From the NCBI RefSeq assembly GCF_902635505.1, contig NC_045432.1, forward strand, positions 9,049,275-9,113,274: DNA of 64,000 nt. Direction: 5' to 3'. The position numbers were made by a program, and so were the translations under genes. The stretch's first letter is position 1. Every line of letters begins with the position of its first letter. The notes below the pieces were generated by a model. It saw nothing but the letters and a program-made list of their open reading frames with translations. It searched no databases and was not told the DNA's origin. Of the stretch, positions 1 to 11,280 are shown piece after piece. Source of the stretch: Sarcophilus harrisii. Its lineage: Eukaryota; Chordata; Mammalia; Dasyuromorphia; Dasyuridae.

Positions 1-153
1 GAGAAACTGCTGGATCAAAGGGTATGCAGGGTTTTATAGCCCTTTGGGCATAGTTCCAGATTGCTCTCCAGAATGTTTGGATCAGTTCACAGCTCCAACA
101 ATGCATTATTGTTCCACCTTTCCAACATCCCCTCCAACATTTATCATTATCAT
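1..153 (-). mobile_element. L1 ORF2/3'-region fragment, cut by the window edge
   Basis: Text CTGGATCAAAGGGTATGCA..GCATAGTTCCAGATTGCTCTCCAGAAT..CATCCCCTCCAACATTTATCATTATC parallels 25201-25346 of the 4-kb minus-strand L1. Confidence 0.85.
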
Positions 154-889
154 ACCATCTATTTCATGGCAGTGGCAGAATCCTGCAATATGAACAATGC
201 CTTGTCCCTTCCTGAATCTTGTGTCTTGAGTTTTGAAGCCCACATGAAAGAGAATCAAAGTATATGATTTCAACCTTGTAAGTATCCCTAAGATCTATGT
301 GATCACATACTATTATCTAAATAAATTCTTGATTCAAATTAGAGAAGTCCACATAGATAATTCATGTGAGGATTCAAAGAATGGATAGGGGAAAGTTGTA
401 AATAGTTGTTCACATCCCAAATCAATTCACTTAGTCACAGACATGGTCCAATGATAACAGACTTTTTAAAATTTAAGAGAAATCAATTTCTCTCCCTCCT
501 ACTTCTCTCCAATTATTAAGAAAAAAAATCATAAAATCCTTGTGACAGATTGTGTAGTCAAGCGATCCACCTGTTCTCAAAAAAAAATTCTAGTTCAAAA
601 TGAATGTAATATGCAAACAAAAGACACCCACAAAAGCCCAGCAAATGGAATGAGAACAGGTCTTCTTACTCCCTCTGGGAAGGTTATTGTTGTTTTCTGA
701 TAGCCCCCCAAAATAGTCATAAAGGAAGATCTGAAACAGAAGTTAAAATGAAGATTCTTAAACAAACCCAACTTTATAACTGATATGATACTTTCAGCTA
801 AAAACAAAAGGTTTAACTCAATGAACATTTTTTAAAATGCTATTTTTCTGGATGTCTTTTGTTTTTATGTTATATTCATTTTGGAAGAA
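154..889. other. No recognised feature
   Basis: AT-rich single-copy-looking sequence. Short frames here show no protein-like features. Confidence 0.4.
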
Positions 890-1150
890 ATTTGTTCCAA
901 TGCCACGAAGGTGATTGAAGCAGGCCGACTGTAATGCTTAGATCTTAATCAGACATCAAAGTCAAGGTCATCCTTTGCATCCTGGACCATGGGAAATCCG
1001 CCTGACTGTTGTCTTGCCACTGGACTTCAATTCCTGGAAGAGAGGCTGATGACTTGGTGCAATTCTGTCTCTCTTTAAATCCAATTCGTGAGCTAGTCAA
1101 GACATAATTTTGTGATGTCATTGGTTCTCTTCAAAACAAAAGGACAACTG
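890..1150 (+). repeat. Dispersed repeat, SINE-like, family not named
   Basis: The stretch from GGAAGAAATTTGTTCCAATG through CAAAGTCAAGGTCATCC, GTCTTGCCACTGGACTTC and GATGTCATTGGTTCTCTTCAAAAC resembles a repeat I associate with marsupial genomes. Boundaries and class are uncertain. Confidence 0.45.
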
Positions 1151-1710
1151 AGTGAGCACTTTCACAGAGGAAGATCCCAAATAGAAGTTAAATAAAGGCT
1201 TTTTGACAAAGCTATCATCGTTACTAGGGCAAAAAGGACTTTCAGATATAGAAGATACTTTTCAGTAGAAAAAAATGATTTCATTCCATGAGCATTAATT
1301 TGTTAAATGTTATTTTTTTCATTTTTTTCATCACATAGATTAGGAAAAGATCCTTTTCTACTCCCTTTTCTGTATCTATTCTTTGTTGGGGAAATGGGGA
1401 AGGAAAAAAAACACGACCATTACAGTACATATGACAATAAATTTAACGTTTTATACCCATAGTTATTTACGTCTCTAATAGAGGGAGGTTCATTTTCACA
1501 CATCTTTTTTGGTTAAGCTTAGTCATTATAATAATAATATTTAGGGTTTGCTTCACGTTTGCATTTATGGTGTTGCTGGCAAGGTGTATATTATGTTGCT
1601 GATTTTACTTATCTTACTCTGTATTAGTTCCTATAAATAAACCTACATGTTTATAATTCTTATTTTTCAGAGTACAATGATCTTCTGTTACCATCAGGTA
1701 TCACAAAACA

Positions 1711-1976
1711 ACTAGGTGGTATAATGGCTAGAGTTCTGGGTCTGGTATCAAGATGTCCTGAGTTCAAAATGTGACCTTAAACACTCACTAGATGTGTGAG
1801 ACCCAATACAAAATACGTCAACTCGGGCTCCCTCAGTTTCCTCAATTGTAAAATGGGAATTATAATAGCATCCATATCACACAGTTGTTTTGACACCCCC
1901 AAGAGATATTTGAAAAACATTTAGAGAATATTCCTGGCACGTTGTAAGCACTTTAATAAATGCTTATTCCCTCCTT
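1711..1976 (+). repeat. MIR/CORE-SINE, near full length
   Basis: Head-like GGTGGTATAATGGCTAGAG, then GAGTTCAAAATGTGACC, CTCAGTTTCCTCAATTGTAAAATGGGAAT and the tail GCACTTTAATAAATGCTTATTCC lie in consensus order on the + strand. Confidence 0.8.
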
Positions 1977-2102
1977 CACGCCACACACTTCCTTTATCCA
2001 TTTTCCAGTCAACCAATAATACTCTATTTTGTTTTCAGTTCTTTGATACCACAGAGTGTTACTATGAATATTTTTAATGCACCCAATATTAACATATTGG
2101 GT

Positions 2103-2150
2103 TATTATTATTATTATTATTAACTATTATTATTATTATTAACTATTAAA
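2103..2150. repeat. (TTA)n microsatellite
   Basis: An imperfect TTA/TAT run broken by AACTA, twice. Confidence 0.9.
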
Positions 2151-3197
2151 GCTTTAGTAACTTAAAGCTGCATTAAGACTTAATAAGATATGTGGACCTG
2201 CTTTGGACCTGCTCATATGCCCAGACTTACGACCTCTGGAGCTTATGATATTCCTGTCTTAGCCACTTTTTTTTAGCATAATAGCAAGGCCTCAATAAAT
2301 ATTGATTAAGTACCATTTGCAAAAACTCCATCCTAGATACTAAAGACAATACAAAATATAGAAAAGATATTTCCTGACCTCAGAATACTTATGAACTAGT
2401 ATGAGGATAAGGCAAACCCAACTCCAATATCAAATGTTACATCATAGGTACACTATAAAGATAGAAAATCAAGTGCTGTGTAAGCTGAACCGAATGGGGA
2501 CATTTCTTCTTCTTTTGAGGAAAATGCCTATTATGGGTAATGACTTGCTGCATAGGAGGAGTAGGAATGTATGTGACAGGAGACAGAAATGAATGTGACG
2601 ATTGAAAACCAAAAGATACCAATAAAAACAAGATAATTTTTTGAAAATAAATATATAAATGAATAAGATTGCCAGGGAAGGGTCTTAGGTAGATCCTGCG
2701 GAGTCACTGGGTCACATTTCTTCTCTTCTCATAGACAAGGCCTGCTAGAGTTGGGACTAGATCCACAGTTTCTGTTTCTGAAAAGAGAGTCATAAGGCTA
2801 CAGTTGGTCTTTCCCCACTCCTCAGCCTCATGTGACATGTTTCTTTCCTTGGGAAAAATTATTTGATTTCTTCAAAGTGCTGGATGTTGCTGATAGGACA
2901 GAGCCTGAGCTGATGGATCATGGGCCTTGAGCCTGGGCCTATTTTTCCCATTCTCAGTGCCTGGACCCACACCCAAAGCAGAATCACAAGGCCACAGGTA
3001 GCTCTTCCCCAACCCTCAACTTCATAGGACTTGAGTCATTGTTTTCTCTCAAGGACAGGATGATGCTGATGAAAAAATCCCTGAACGGAGGGGCCTCTTA
3101 ACCATGGCCACCCAAACAAGGGACTCTTTTCCTAGAAAAAAATGAGCGGAGCAAGGAGGGAGAAGAGATTTGCAGCTCCCAGGACCGTGTCCGAGGG
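2151..3197. other. No recognised feature
   Basis: Moderately complex sequence. Two loosely similar passages (about 2730-2830 and 2950-3010, each with ACAAGGCC/CACAAGGCC and TAGCTCTTCCCC-like wording) may be an old internal duplication. No exon is supported. Confidence 0.35.
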
Positions 3198-3300
3198 CTA
3201 ATGTCTTCTGTAAAATTTAAGCTCCTTGAGGGCTGGCACTGTATTTTTGTCTTTCTGTCCGCACTCTTAGCACAATGCCTGGTTAATAACAGGATCTTAG
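3198..3300 (+). repeat. CORE-SINE/L3-type 3' tail
   Basis: TTTAAGCTCCTTGAGGGCTGGCACTGT..TTAGCACAATGCCTGGTTAATA is the widespread tail wording. Confidence 0.75.
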
Positions 3301-3740
3301 AAATGATGAATGTGGAGAGAATGTCTGAGGATTCATATATAGGAATAGAGAGAGAGAATGAGCACTCATATATGAAAAGAAAGAATATATGAATTATATA
3401 AATGGATACATGGAAAGAATATGAATGCTTATATATATGAATATATAAAGAGAATCTGTGAGTCCATATATATGAATATAGAGGGCAAATATTGTACTAT
3501 AAGTATTACATAAATATATATAAATGCATAAGCATATGTAAATCTAGAGATAATATATGAGTATTTATATGTGAATCTATCCTCTATATTCTTATGTATA
3601 TGTATAGTTATATATATTCATTTAATCTCTTTGTAAATGTGAATATTTATGAATTCTTTCTATATACAGGGTTATAGAGGCAACAAATGAGTACTCTAAA
3701 CTTAAATATATGGAAAGAATATATGAGTATTCATTCCTAT
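3301..3740. repeat. Degenerate AT-rich tandem array
   Basis: Repeated variants of GAGAATATGAGTATTCATATATGAATA run through the interval, with unit spacing of roughly 30-60 bp and poor conservation. The 63-residue frame at 3201-3392 is a by-product. Confidence 0.6.
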
Positions 3741-3750
3741 GAATCTAAAG

Positions 3751-4012
3751 AGGCAGCTAAGTAGCTCAGTTGATATAGTAACAGCCCCAAAGTCGGTAGG
3801 ATCTGAATTCAAATGCGACCTAAGACACTTACCTGGGCAAGTATCTCCATGTGTTTTAGACCTTGGGCAAATCACTTCACCCTGTCTGCCTCAGTTTCCC
3901 CATGTGTCAAATGAGCTGGAGAAGGAAATGGCCAACCACTCCAGTATCTCTGATAAAAAAAAATCTCAAATGGGGTCATGGAGAGTTGAACATGATTGAA
4001 AAATAGCAACAA
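3751..4012 (+). repeat. MAR1-type CORE-SINE, near full length
   Basis: It starts with a tRNA-like head (GAGGCAGCTAAGTAGCTCAG), continues with TCTGAATTCAAATGCGACC and CTCAGTTTCCCCATGTG, and ends with the GGAGAAGGAAATGGCCAACC arm and GTCATGGAGAGTTGAACATGA. Confidence 0.9.
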
Positions 4013-6242
4013 AAGAGAAACTATGTGAGCAATCATGAATAAGAAAACAAAAAGTCAAACCAGTTTTATTAATGGCCCAGAGGGATGGGCTTATGGGGGC
4101 ATCAGGCTTCTCTCAGGTTCTACTTGCTCCCTCTCTATGATTCCAGGAATGGCAGCAATTAGATAAACCCACTGCAGGCCCCTTGGGGAGTGTAAAATGA
4201 GACCCAGAAGGTCACATGAGGGCAGGGGAGCTGACCCATGATCCAGATATAATTGGAGCACGGTAGCCAGATTTGGGATTCCTGACTCACAAAAGTGGAT
4301 GCCACAGTCACTGCCTGGCTCTCAGCAGGGGATCCACCTCGCCCAGACTCAGCTCTGCTTGGCCTGGGCCTCTCTAAGTACTTCCAAGGTCTGAAAAAAG
4401 GATATCTGGCCAGGGAGAGGGGTGGTGCTAGAGATGCCTGGGGAACAAGAGATGGTTGAGGACCTATCTAATGCCCACCTGAGGCTCAAGTGCCTCAGTA
4501 GGGGCCACAAGTAGCCACAAATCACACACTAGAGCTCCCCTAACCATTACCCAGGGGAGGGAAATGGTCCACAACTAGTCACTACTGGACCTTAACCTTC
4601 CAGACCACTGGACCCTGAAAATGTTCTGTCCAATGGGAGGTGAGACACCTCTGACCCTGTAGGCAGATTCAGAAAGACCTATGGATTTTATTCCAGACTT
4701 TAGGTTTAGACCACCAGCAGGACTTGCTAATTGGGGACCTCCTTAAATGAAAGCATTAGGCTAGTTTTCTCTTCTGGATGGAATAATTGGATGGAAGTGG
4801 AGTCTGAATGGGCTAGTAGACTTTTATAGGATGAAGGGGTACAAGAAACCACAAAGGTCATCTGGTTCAACTTTCTTATTTGGGAAAAAGAATAACTGTG
4901 ATCAAGAGGAGGAGAGGAATACAAAAAGCCCTTCTAGAAGAATGGGTAAAAGAAAAGCTTTCTTTTACCCATAAGCTTTTCAGTGGTGGGAGCACAAATA
5001 TCCCATGGAGTTGGATCATTCCTTAGCCCAGCCAGAAAGCAAATCGGATTTTATATAATTACATGAAACATAAATGTCACTTAGAAGCTAACTGCAATTT
5101 GAATGCACCAGACAAGACAAATCCTTTCTTGGGCTGGCCTTTTCCTGAGTGCTACCCCATGTATGGGACGTGACATGTGAATTGCTAATTAATTTATGGA
5201 ATAATTCGTGGTGACTAAGGGAATGGAACTACAAGGGGGTCCCTCGGGGTCAAGTGGGAGACAAACACGCTGGGTTCTTTTGATACTCTCTAGGAAAGAT
5301 CACAATGACAGCAAAAGAAAAGTAATGCCAGAATCACTAAGGTACTAAGGGTACATAGACAAAGGGCTTGGGGTGTCAGAAGGCAGAAGGGATGGAGATG
5401 GGAGATGGGAGTGGGGGATGATGCAATAGACACAGATAGTCTGTGTGGAGAAGAGAATGGGAAAGGGGAGAGCCACATTACAATGGACTGGAGTTGGAAG
5501 CATATGGCAGCATGGTGCAGGGTGAGGTCTCATTTTTATAGGGTGTTGCTGGAGGACAGACTAATTCTTACCTATACCACCTTAGGGCTAATTTATTAGC
5601 CCAGCTACATCATATCAAAGCTGCAGGCAGCATTTAGTGTTCTGCTGGTCTAACTGTGATGTCTGGAGCTTATCTGAGACTCACAAACCGTGGGCAATTA
5701 ACAGGACCAAGGAGTCCTTATAGCAAGGCCTAAGGACGTCTCTTGATTTAGTACAAAGTCTCAAAATCCGACTTTAGTTCATTGATGAGACAATTTGCAT
5801 GTAACCATTATGCTCCTTTGATCTGTGAGACAGTATGTGACTTTTAGATTCTCCTTTGAAATCTTCCTGTTATTGCTATATACTGGCTATTTATAAACTT
5901 ACTCTATGAACTAAAAGGCAAGAAGGTCTAGAACAAGATAGTTTTGACACAATATGTATATGAAAGATGCCAAAACATATGGGTACCATGAGTAGGCAAC
6001 ATTTTTCCAGAGTCAGGGTAAACTTCAAATATCTGTTTTGATTGCAATATAATTTCTATATTCACCATTAAAGATTTTGATGTAACTTGCATTTATTATA
6101 ATCATTGAGTACTTACAGATTATATTATTTTTTTTAATTTGGATCTTATAACTATTAAATTTCAGGAAGCTCTGCCATTGTTCATTGTTCATTTTACACC
6201 AAGCACATAGAATAATAAAATATTTGAATTGTTTTAAAAAAA
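4013..6242. other. No gene recognised; unassigned 2.2 kb
   Basis: On the minus strand a TTAATAAAACTGG polyadenylation-like end lies near 4060, with about 650 bp of non-repeat-looking sequence upstream of it (to about 4710). It could be an LTR, a 3' UTR or a retrocopy, and nothing protein-like was identified. 5040-5800 also looks like dispersed-repeat DNA that I cannot name. Confidence 0.35.
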
Positions 6243-6400
6243 AAATGAGGAGGGCAGAGACATGTCCAAAGTCACACAGCCAGAAAAGGACAGACCCAGG
6301 CCTGGATCCCTGGTCTCTCAGGTCTGCCACACTAGCTGGCTTCCATTTTGGCCTCTCCCTCCTCTGACAGCCAAGCTTCATGGACTGAAGGTCCCTGGAA
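6243..6400 (-). repeat. MIR 3'-half fragment
   Basis: GAGACATGTCCAAAGTCACACAGCC..GGCCTGGATCC is the reverse-oriented MIR core. It follows an A-rich run. Confidence 0.6.
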
Positions 6401-6544
6401 AGATGCACCCCAAAAATAAATTATCACCTTCACTGAGATTTCGGCAAATTACCCACAAAGCAAGGGGTTCTGGGAGTTTTCAGTTATGACCATGGGGACT
6501 AAAGGACAAAAAACCATAAGCCTCTGGCTTTCGACCAGCCTTGG

Positions 6545-7195
6545 ATACACAGTTAGCAGAGTGAGTTTGAACAAATCTCATGCCCTCCCTCTGTGAGTTT
6601 TTTTCCCATTCGTGAAATAAGGGAGATAACCCTCACCAGCTCCACTTATAACCCTCCCTATTTAAACGTTTTGCTAGGACTTGGAGTGGAAGTCTAGGCA
6701 GGGTTCTTGTCTCCTGCCCTTGAAAAATCAGTCTAGTGGGGGAAGAAAAGAGTGCCATGGACATGGTGAATATGGTAGTGGTGACAAAATTGGGGAGAAG
6801 AGAGAATTTTGTGACAAAGGGATCAGAAGTCTTATGGAAGGGAGCAAAGTGGAGCTTTCAATGATGGAAAAGAAGGTGGAAATTGTTGACGGTACAAAGG
6901 TGGGGATTTTAGGCAGAGCAGAGGACCCAAGTTGGTATGCAGGGCATCAAGGGAGTCCAAATAGGCCCTTGACCAGAGTCCATGTGCCCTTTCTTCTCCC
7001 ACTCTGGACAGGTCTATCAAGTTTTATCATCCAAGAGAAGGGTTCTTGCCCAGTCTGCAGAGATTTCAATCATAAAATGTATCTCCTTTCTGCAAACAGA
7101 CTAAAGAGGAAGAAGATGAAGCCAGAAGTTAATCCAGTTGTTTGGCAAAACAGAAATATAGGCCAGCTTCTCTATTCACCAGGAATGATACAAGC
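6545..7195 (+). pseudogene. Decayed partial duplicate of the ASB12 5' flank and start of coding sequence
   Basis: The segment parallels 47660-49180 around ASB12. Shared landmarks in order are a degenerate MIR ending in GTGAAATAAGGGAG, a GGACTTGGAG block (6679 versus 48452), GAATATGG, GAAAGAAGGTAGAAATT-like text, GGCAGAGCAG, then the acceptor context CCAAATA..GACCAGAGT..CATGT..CCCTTTC (6958-7011 versus 48900-48954). Past the acceptor, codons resembling KIFSLLQ..D and LDQLLHQQ are still visible (for example KCISFLQTD and IGQLLYSPG), but with stops and shifts. Similarity stops near ASB12 residue 50. Because flank and acceptor are both copied, this is a segmental copy rather than a retrocopy. A 208-residue open frame over it (6681-7307) runs mostly through former intron and is unlikely to be a protein. 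Confidence 0.6.
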
Positions 7196-7214
7196 ACTCC
7201 AGCAGCAGCTCCAG

Positions 7215-7740
7215 CTCCTAGATAATCATATCCTTATTAGAGAAAACAACCAGAAGGATATGTGGCCTACAATAAAACCTCTCCAATTTACCTATTCCCA
7301 CCTGTAATTAATGATCGAAAAGGGGGTTGTGTTGAAGGAAAAAAACATACACACATCCAATACATTAATTTCATATAGAATTTTAACTGAGAATTTCTCA
7401 TAGTAGAGGGGTTAAAGGAGGTTTCAAAAATGCCTTAGCAACATTTGACTGACTTACTAAGGGGAGAGACCTGGCTCCAAAGGCCAAATAAATTTAGTAA
7501 AATCTCATGCCCCAATTAAGGTGGGGTATTGGGATTTAGATTTTTATAGGTGAATATTCACATATTCTTTCTATATATGTTCCCATACCTAATATTCATA
7601 TTTACTCTACATATGTATGCATACTCATATGTTTATATATATTCATAAATATGAGGACTATAACATAATATGAGGAATATAATGTTCTCTCACATGGAAA
7701 GAAACAGTCTAGAATTTAAGGAGAGTTCAGAAATATCCAG
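7215..7740. other. No recognised feature
   Basis: AT-rich sequence with a short (TATATTCATA)-like stretch near 7550-7680, similar in flavour to the array at 3.3-3.7 kb. Confidence 0.35.
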
Positions 7741-8302
7741 TGGGAGGCAGAGCCAAAATGGCAGAGTAAAGGCAGGAGCTCAGAGCTCCAACAGTATAGA
7801 AGGGACCAGCTTGGAAAGAGGAAGACAAAGAGCTGAAGAAGAGAAGAATTGTTCAAATTTTGCTAGAATCCTGGTCCAGGATAGCAGGACTCTAGCACCT
7901 TCAGTGGGGAAGTCATTTTCTCTTTCAGAGAAGGCTTTTAGTTCTTGAGATGGAGTTTTAAATTTAACAAGCCGTTGTTCTAAGATTGGGGTCCAAAAGG
8001 CAAAAAACCATTGTGGCCCTCAGGGACTTCAAATTTATGTTTTCACATGATCTTGGCCACCATACTTGTACTTTGCAAGTTCATTTAAAGCAGAAGCTCC
8101 AATTCTCTTCTCACTCCCTATTGCGGTTCTTCTTCTCTTAGAGGGAGTCTTTTCCAGATACAGGAATGCAAGAGAAACTAACTTCTTCCTTTATAAAAGA
8201 AGACACACTTCCAGAGAGGAAGGAGGCTTTTGGATGACCCCTTAGAGGAAGAACTATAGGAATCCAGGGAAGTAATCTATACCACCCACTTCCCCATTAA
8301 AG
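7741..8302 (+). mobile_element. L1 5'-UTR-like sequence
   Basis: It opens GGAGGCAGAGCCAAAATGGCAGAG, the wording that begins many marsupial L1 5' UTRs. The later part is less certain. It ends where a separate L1 3' insertion begins. Confidence 0.4.
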
Positions 8303-8312
8303 GTGAGTTCTA

Positions 8313-8656
8313 CCAACTACACCCAGGGAAGGAACTCTGGGAGATGACTATGAACCACGACGTAGAATTCCCAGTCTCTCTATTTTTGTCCACCTGCATT
8401 TTTGATTTCCTTCACAGGCTAACTGGACACTATTTCAAAGTCCGACTCTTTTTGTGCAGCAAAATAACTGTTTGGACATGTATACATGTATTTAACTTAT
8501 ACCTTAACATGTTTAACATGTATTGATCAACCTGCCATCTGAGGGAAGGGGTGGGGGGAAGGAGGGGATAAGTTGGAACAAAAGGATTTGCAACTGTCAA
8601 TACTGAAAAATTACCCATGCATATATCTTGTAAATAAAAAGTTATAATAAAAAAAA
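8313..8656 (+). mobile_element. Short 5'-truncated L1 insertion
   Basis: This 3' UTR of L1 (GGAAGGAACTCTGGGAGATGA..GCATTTTTGATTTCCTTCACAGGC..TATCTTGTAAATAAAAAG) has poly(A). It is flanked by GTGAGTTCTA at 8303-8312 and 8657-8666. Confidence 0.9.
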
Positions 8657-8666
8657 GTGAGTTCTA

Positions 8667-10502
8667 TATAAGTCTTGATAATCGATTTAATGTTAGAACT
8701 CTGGAATCAGTAGATTTCTATTGGCTGGCAGATTCATCATGTTTTTATTCTATTTAAACAGATTCAGACTAAGTTCTTTTCGGTTGCCATGCCCCCTTCT
8801 GATCTTGTGCTAAGCTTATTGTCTACTGAAACCCTCAAGCCTTACTCACATGGACTGCTATTGAGCCACAGCTCTCTCACTCTCTACTTGTCAAGATAAT
8901 TTTCTCTATTCTATATCATTCTAAACTTGGATTGAATACCTGAAACTGCTTAGAATTCTGTTTAAAAAGGTGAACCCAGTAGGGAAGACAAACTTCCCAC
9001 AGGGACCATCCCACCTCCAGGAAGCAAACACAGAGTTTGATAAGTTGTTCTAATAAAAGTTAGAGGAGCTTTAATAGGGCCTCAAATGGGCCTCTTGTAA
9101 TTCATCCTCTCTAGCTATATCATCTTCTCCTCGATCCTCTTTTGCCAAGATAGGAGATGCAATCCAACAGTTCTGCTTGGGATGCCTCCCTCTGTCAAAA
9201 CAATGGAACCTCCAACACACAGGAAAAGGAATGAGAACAGCCAGCCTGTCATCCTGAGGGATAAGGTCACTAACATTTGTTGACTTTCACCTTCCCCCGC
9301 TCTCCAAACAACCACAAAGAAAGGGCTAGTTAAGATATTAGGAGGCACCCTGTTTTCCAGAGCTAAGACCCAACAAGAAGGCTATGCCTTCAGCTTGGCA
9401 TAACAACAATCCTTTGAGCTCACTCTGAATGATCTCATTCATAGCGAAATGCAAGATTTTTTCACACCAGCACCAGGTGGTCTCTTAACTTGGACAGCAT
9501 CTATAGTACCCATGTTCCAGTCATGAAACCCTACTATAAATCAAACCTGTGTCATTGTTGCCATTACCCTTCATTGTCGGGACCACAGGCATAGGAACAT
9601 AAAGACAAACAGCAGTCGCTGCCCTCTAGGAGCTCAAATTCCACCTGTGACATTAGCCCCAGAATTCTCCTTGAGCTATTTCATTCAGGAGCTGCAATTC
9701 TCTTCTTACTCTAATTCCAGTCATACCTTTTGAGAAGATATTCTCTAGTTAAGGAGTCCAAAGCCACATATCCCATTAGTTCAAAGAATACCCTATCAGG
9801 AACCTTCAATACTCTGCTGCAAAAATGAATCTTTCCCAAGAAATGGAACAAGCCCCATGAGGTAGAGTAGTGAAGAAAGACCAAATATGACCTTGTGATA
9901 GTCTTTGCAGGAGCTGTGTTGGTGAATCCAACCACAGTTCCACCAAACCCCATAGTCTATTGAGATTCATGAATGCAGTCAGCAGGATCTACTTTTATTT
10001 CACTTATTTTTTTTAATTATTTCATTTTTATCAATATCCTTTTTTGCCATCACATTCATTTCTGAAAATATGGCTCCAACTTTCCCCACCCAACAAGGCT
10101 TTGTTACAAATATTGAAAAAGAAGTGACTCAGTTCAGTTTAGTTCCCATGGTATTTGGTTCTATAGCTCTCTAATGTGCTTATCATATAATAATGGGGTT
10201 TTGAGTTATGTTTGACTTATCCTCCCACTAGGCCACAAATACTATGAGGGCAGGGACCTTTTCCTAAACTTTCTATTTCCCACAATACCTAAGATCATGG
10301 TTCTGCAAGGACCAGTACTTAACATTTATTTAGATCTAGCCATTTGGTATTGGACTAAAAAAGTAGCCAAAAATAGGTATACCCTTAGTGGATAGTATAT
10401 AGAGGTAAGAAAAACTGGTTCATGTATCTGGTATCCCAAAGTATAGCTTTAAGCTCTTACACCTTCAGAAGTTTAAAGTTTGGGGTATATTTCAAATATT
10501 CA
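8667..10502. other. No gene recognised; old repeat fragments
   Basis: CORE-SINE/L3 tails occur near 9590-9660 (minus) and 10230-10320 (plus), and a possible old LINE piece at 10010-10130. A minus-strand frame of 80 codons at 9711-9953 ends KRYDWN and has a plausible residue mix, but it has no splice context or partner exons and I do not recognise it. Confidence 0.35.
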
Positions 10503-10745
10503 TGTGATGTTTGGTCATTTTTCAGTAGTGTCTGACTCTTCATGATACCTTTTGGCAAAGTCACTAGAGTCGTTTACCATTTCCTTCTCCTGCTCATTTT
10601 ACAGATGAGGAAACTGAGGTCAACAGAATTAAGTGACTTGTCCAGGATCACACAGCTAGTAAATGTCTCAGCCTGGATTTGAAATCAATAAGAAGAGTCT
10701 TCCTGACTCCAAATCCAGCACTGTAGCTACTGAGTCACCTTCTGC
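10503..10745 (-). repeat. MAR1-type CORE-SINE
   Basis: The minus-strand element runs from GTCATTTTTCAGTAGTGTCTGAC through ACAGATGAGGAAACTGAGG and CACACAGCTAGTAAATGTC to a head remnant at CTACTGAGTCACC. Confidence 0.85.
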
Positions 10746-10845
10746 CCTCCCCTCCCCCCGCCCCAATACTCATAATAATAATTTTTTGAAGTAAAGAAGT
10801 AGAAACAGAATAGAGTCCGGTTTATTGGATGGATGAATGATAGGA

Positions 10846-11146
10846 ATAAGCATTTATTCAGTGCCTTTTATGGCCTAGCATATAATAAGTACATAACAAA
10901 TATTTATTATTGATTACTATATGTCAGCATTGTGCTAAGTACTTTAGAGATATTATTATTTCATTTGGTATTCCAAAGTAAATGCTATTATAATTCTTAT
11001 TTTATAGCTGAAGAAACTGAGGTTAAATAATTTGCTCTGAAGGTCACATAACACACACTCACACAGTAAATATCTGAGAACAAACTTGAACTCAGGGTTT
11101 GCTGACTCCAGGCTTAAGGCTCGATTCACTACACTATGAAGTTGCC
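10846..11146 (-). repeat. MIR/CORE-SINE, near full length
   Basis: The tail AATAAGCATTTATTCAGTGCC comes first, then GTGCTAAGTACTTTAGAGATATTATTATTTCATTTGG, TGAAGAAACTGAGG and CAGGCTTAAGGCTCGATTCACTACAC. Confidence 0.8.
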
Positions 11147-11237
11147 TTATGAAATCTGATTGCAATAGAATATTGTCATGTATAAGAAGTGACAAGTGTG
11201 AAGAGTTCAGAGAAACTTAGTAAACTTTACAGAATAA

Positions 11238-11280
11238 AATAATATGAATCCTGATTTTTGCAGTCAGGATTCATATTATT
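11238..11280. repeat. Perfect 17-bp hairpin, 9-nt loop
   Basis: Arms AATAATATGAATCCTGA and its exact complement (11264-11280) flank a TTTTTGCAG loop. A further CATATTATT follows directly. No transposon termini or duplication were recognised. Confidence 0.8.

Noticed and set aside
6681-7307. 208-codon + strand frame
   Set aside because: It runs through former ASB12 intron and acceptor in the decayed duplicate, out of the ancestral frame.
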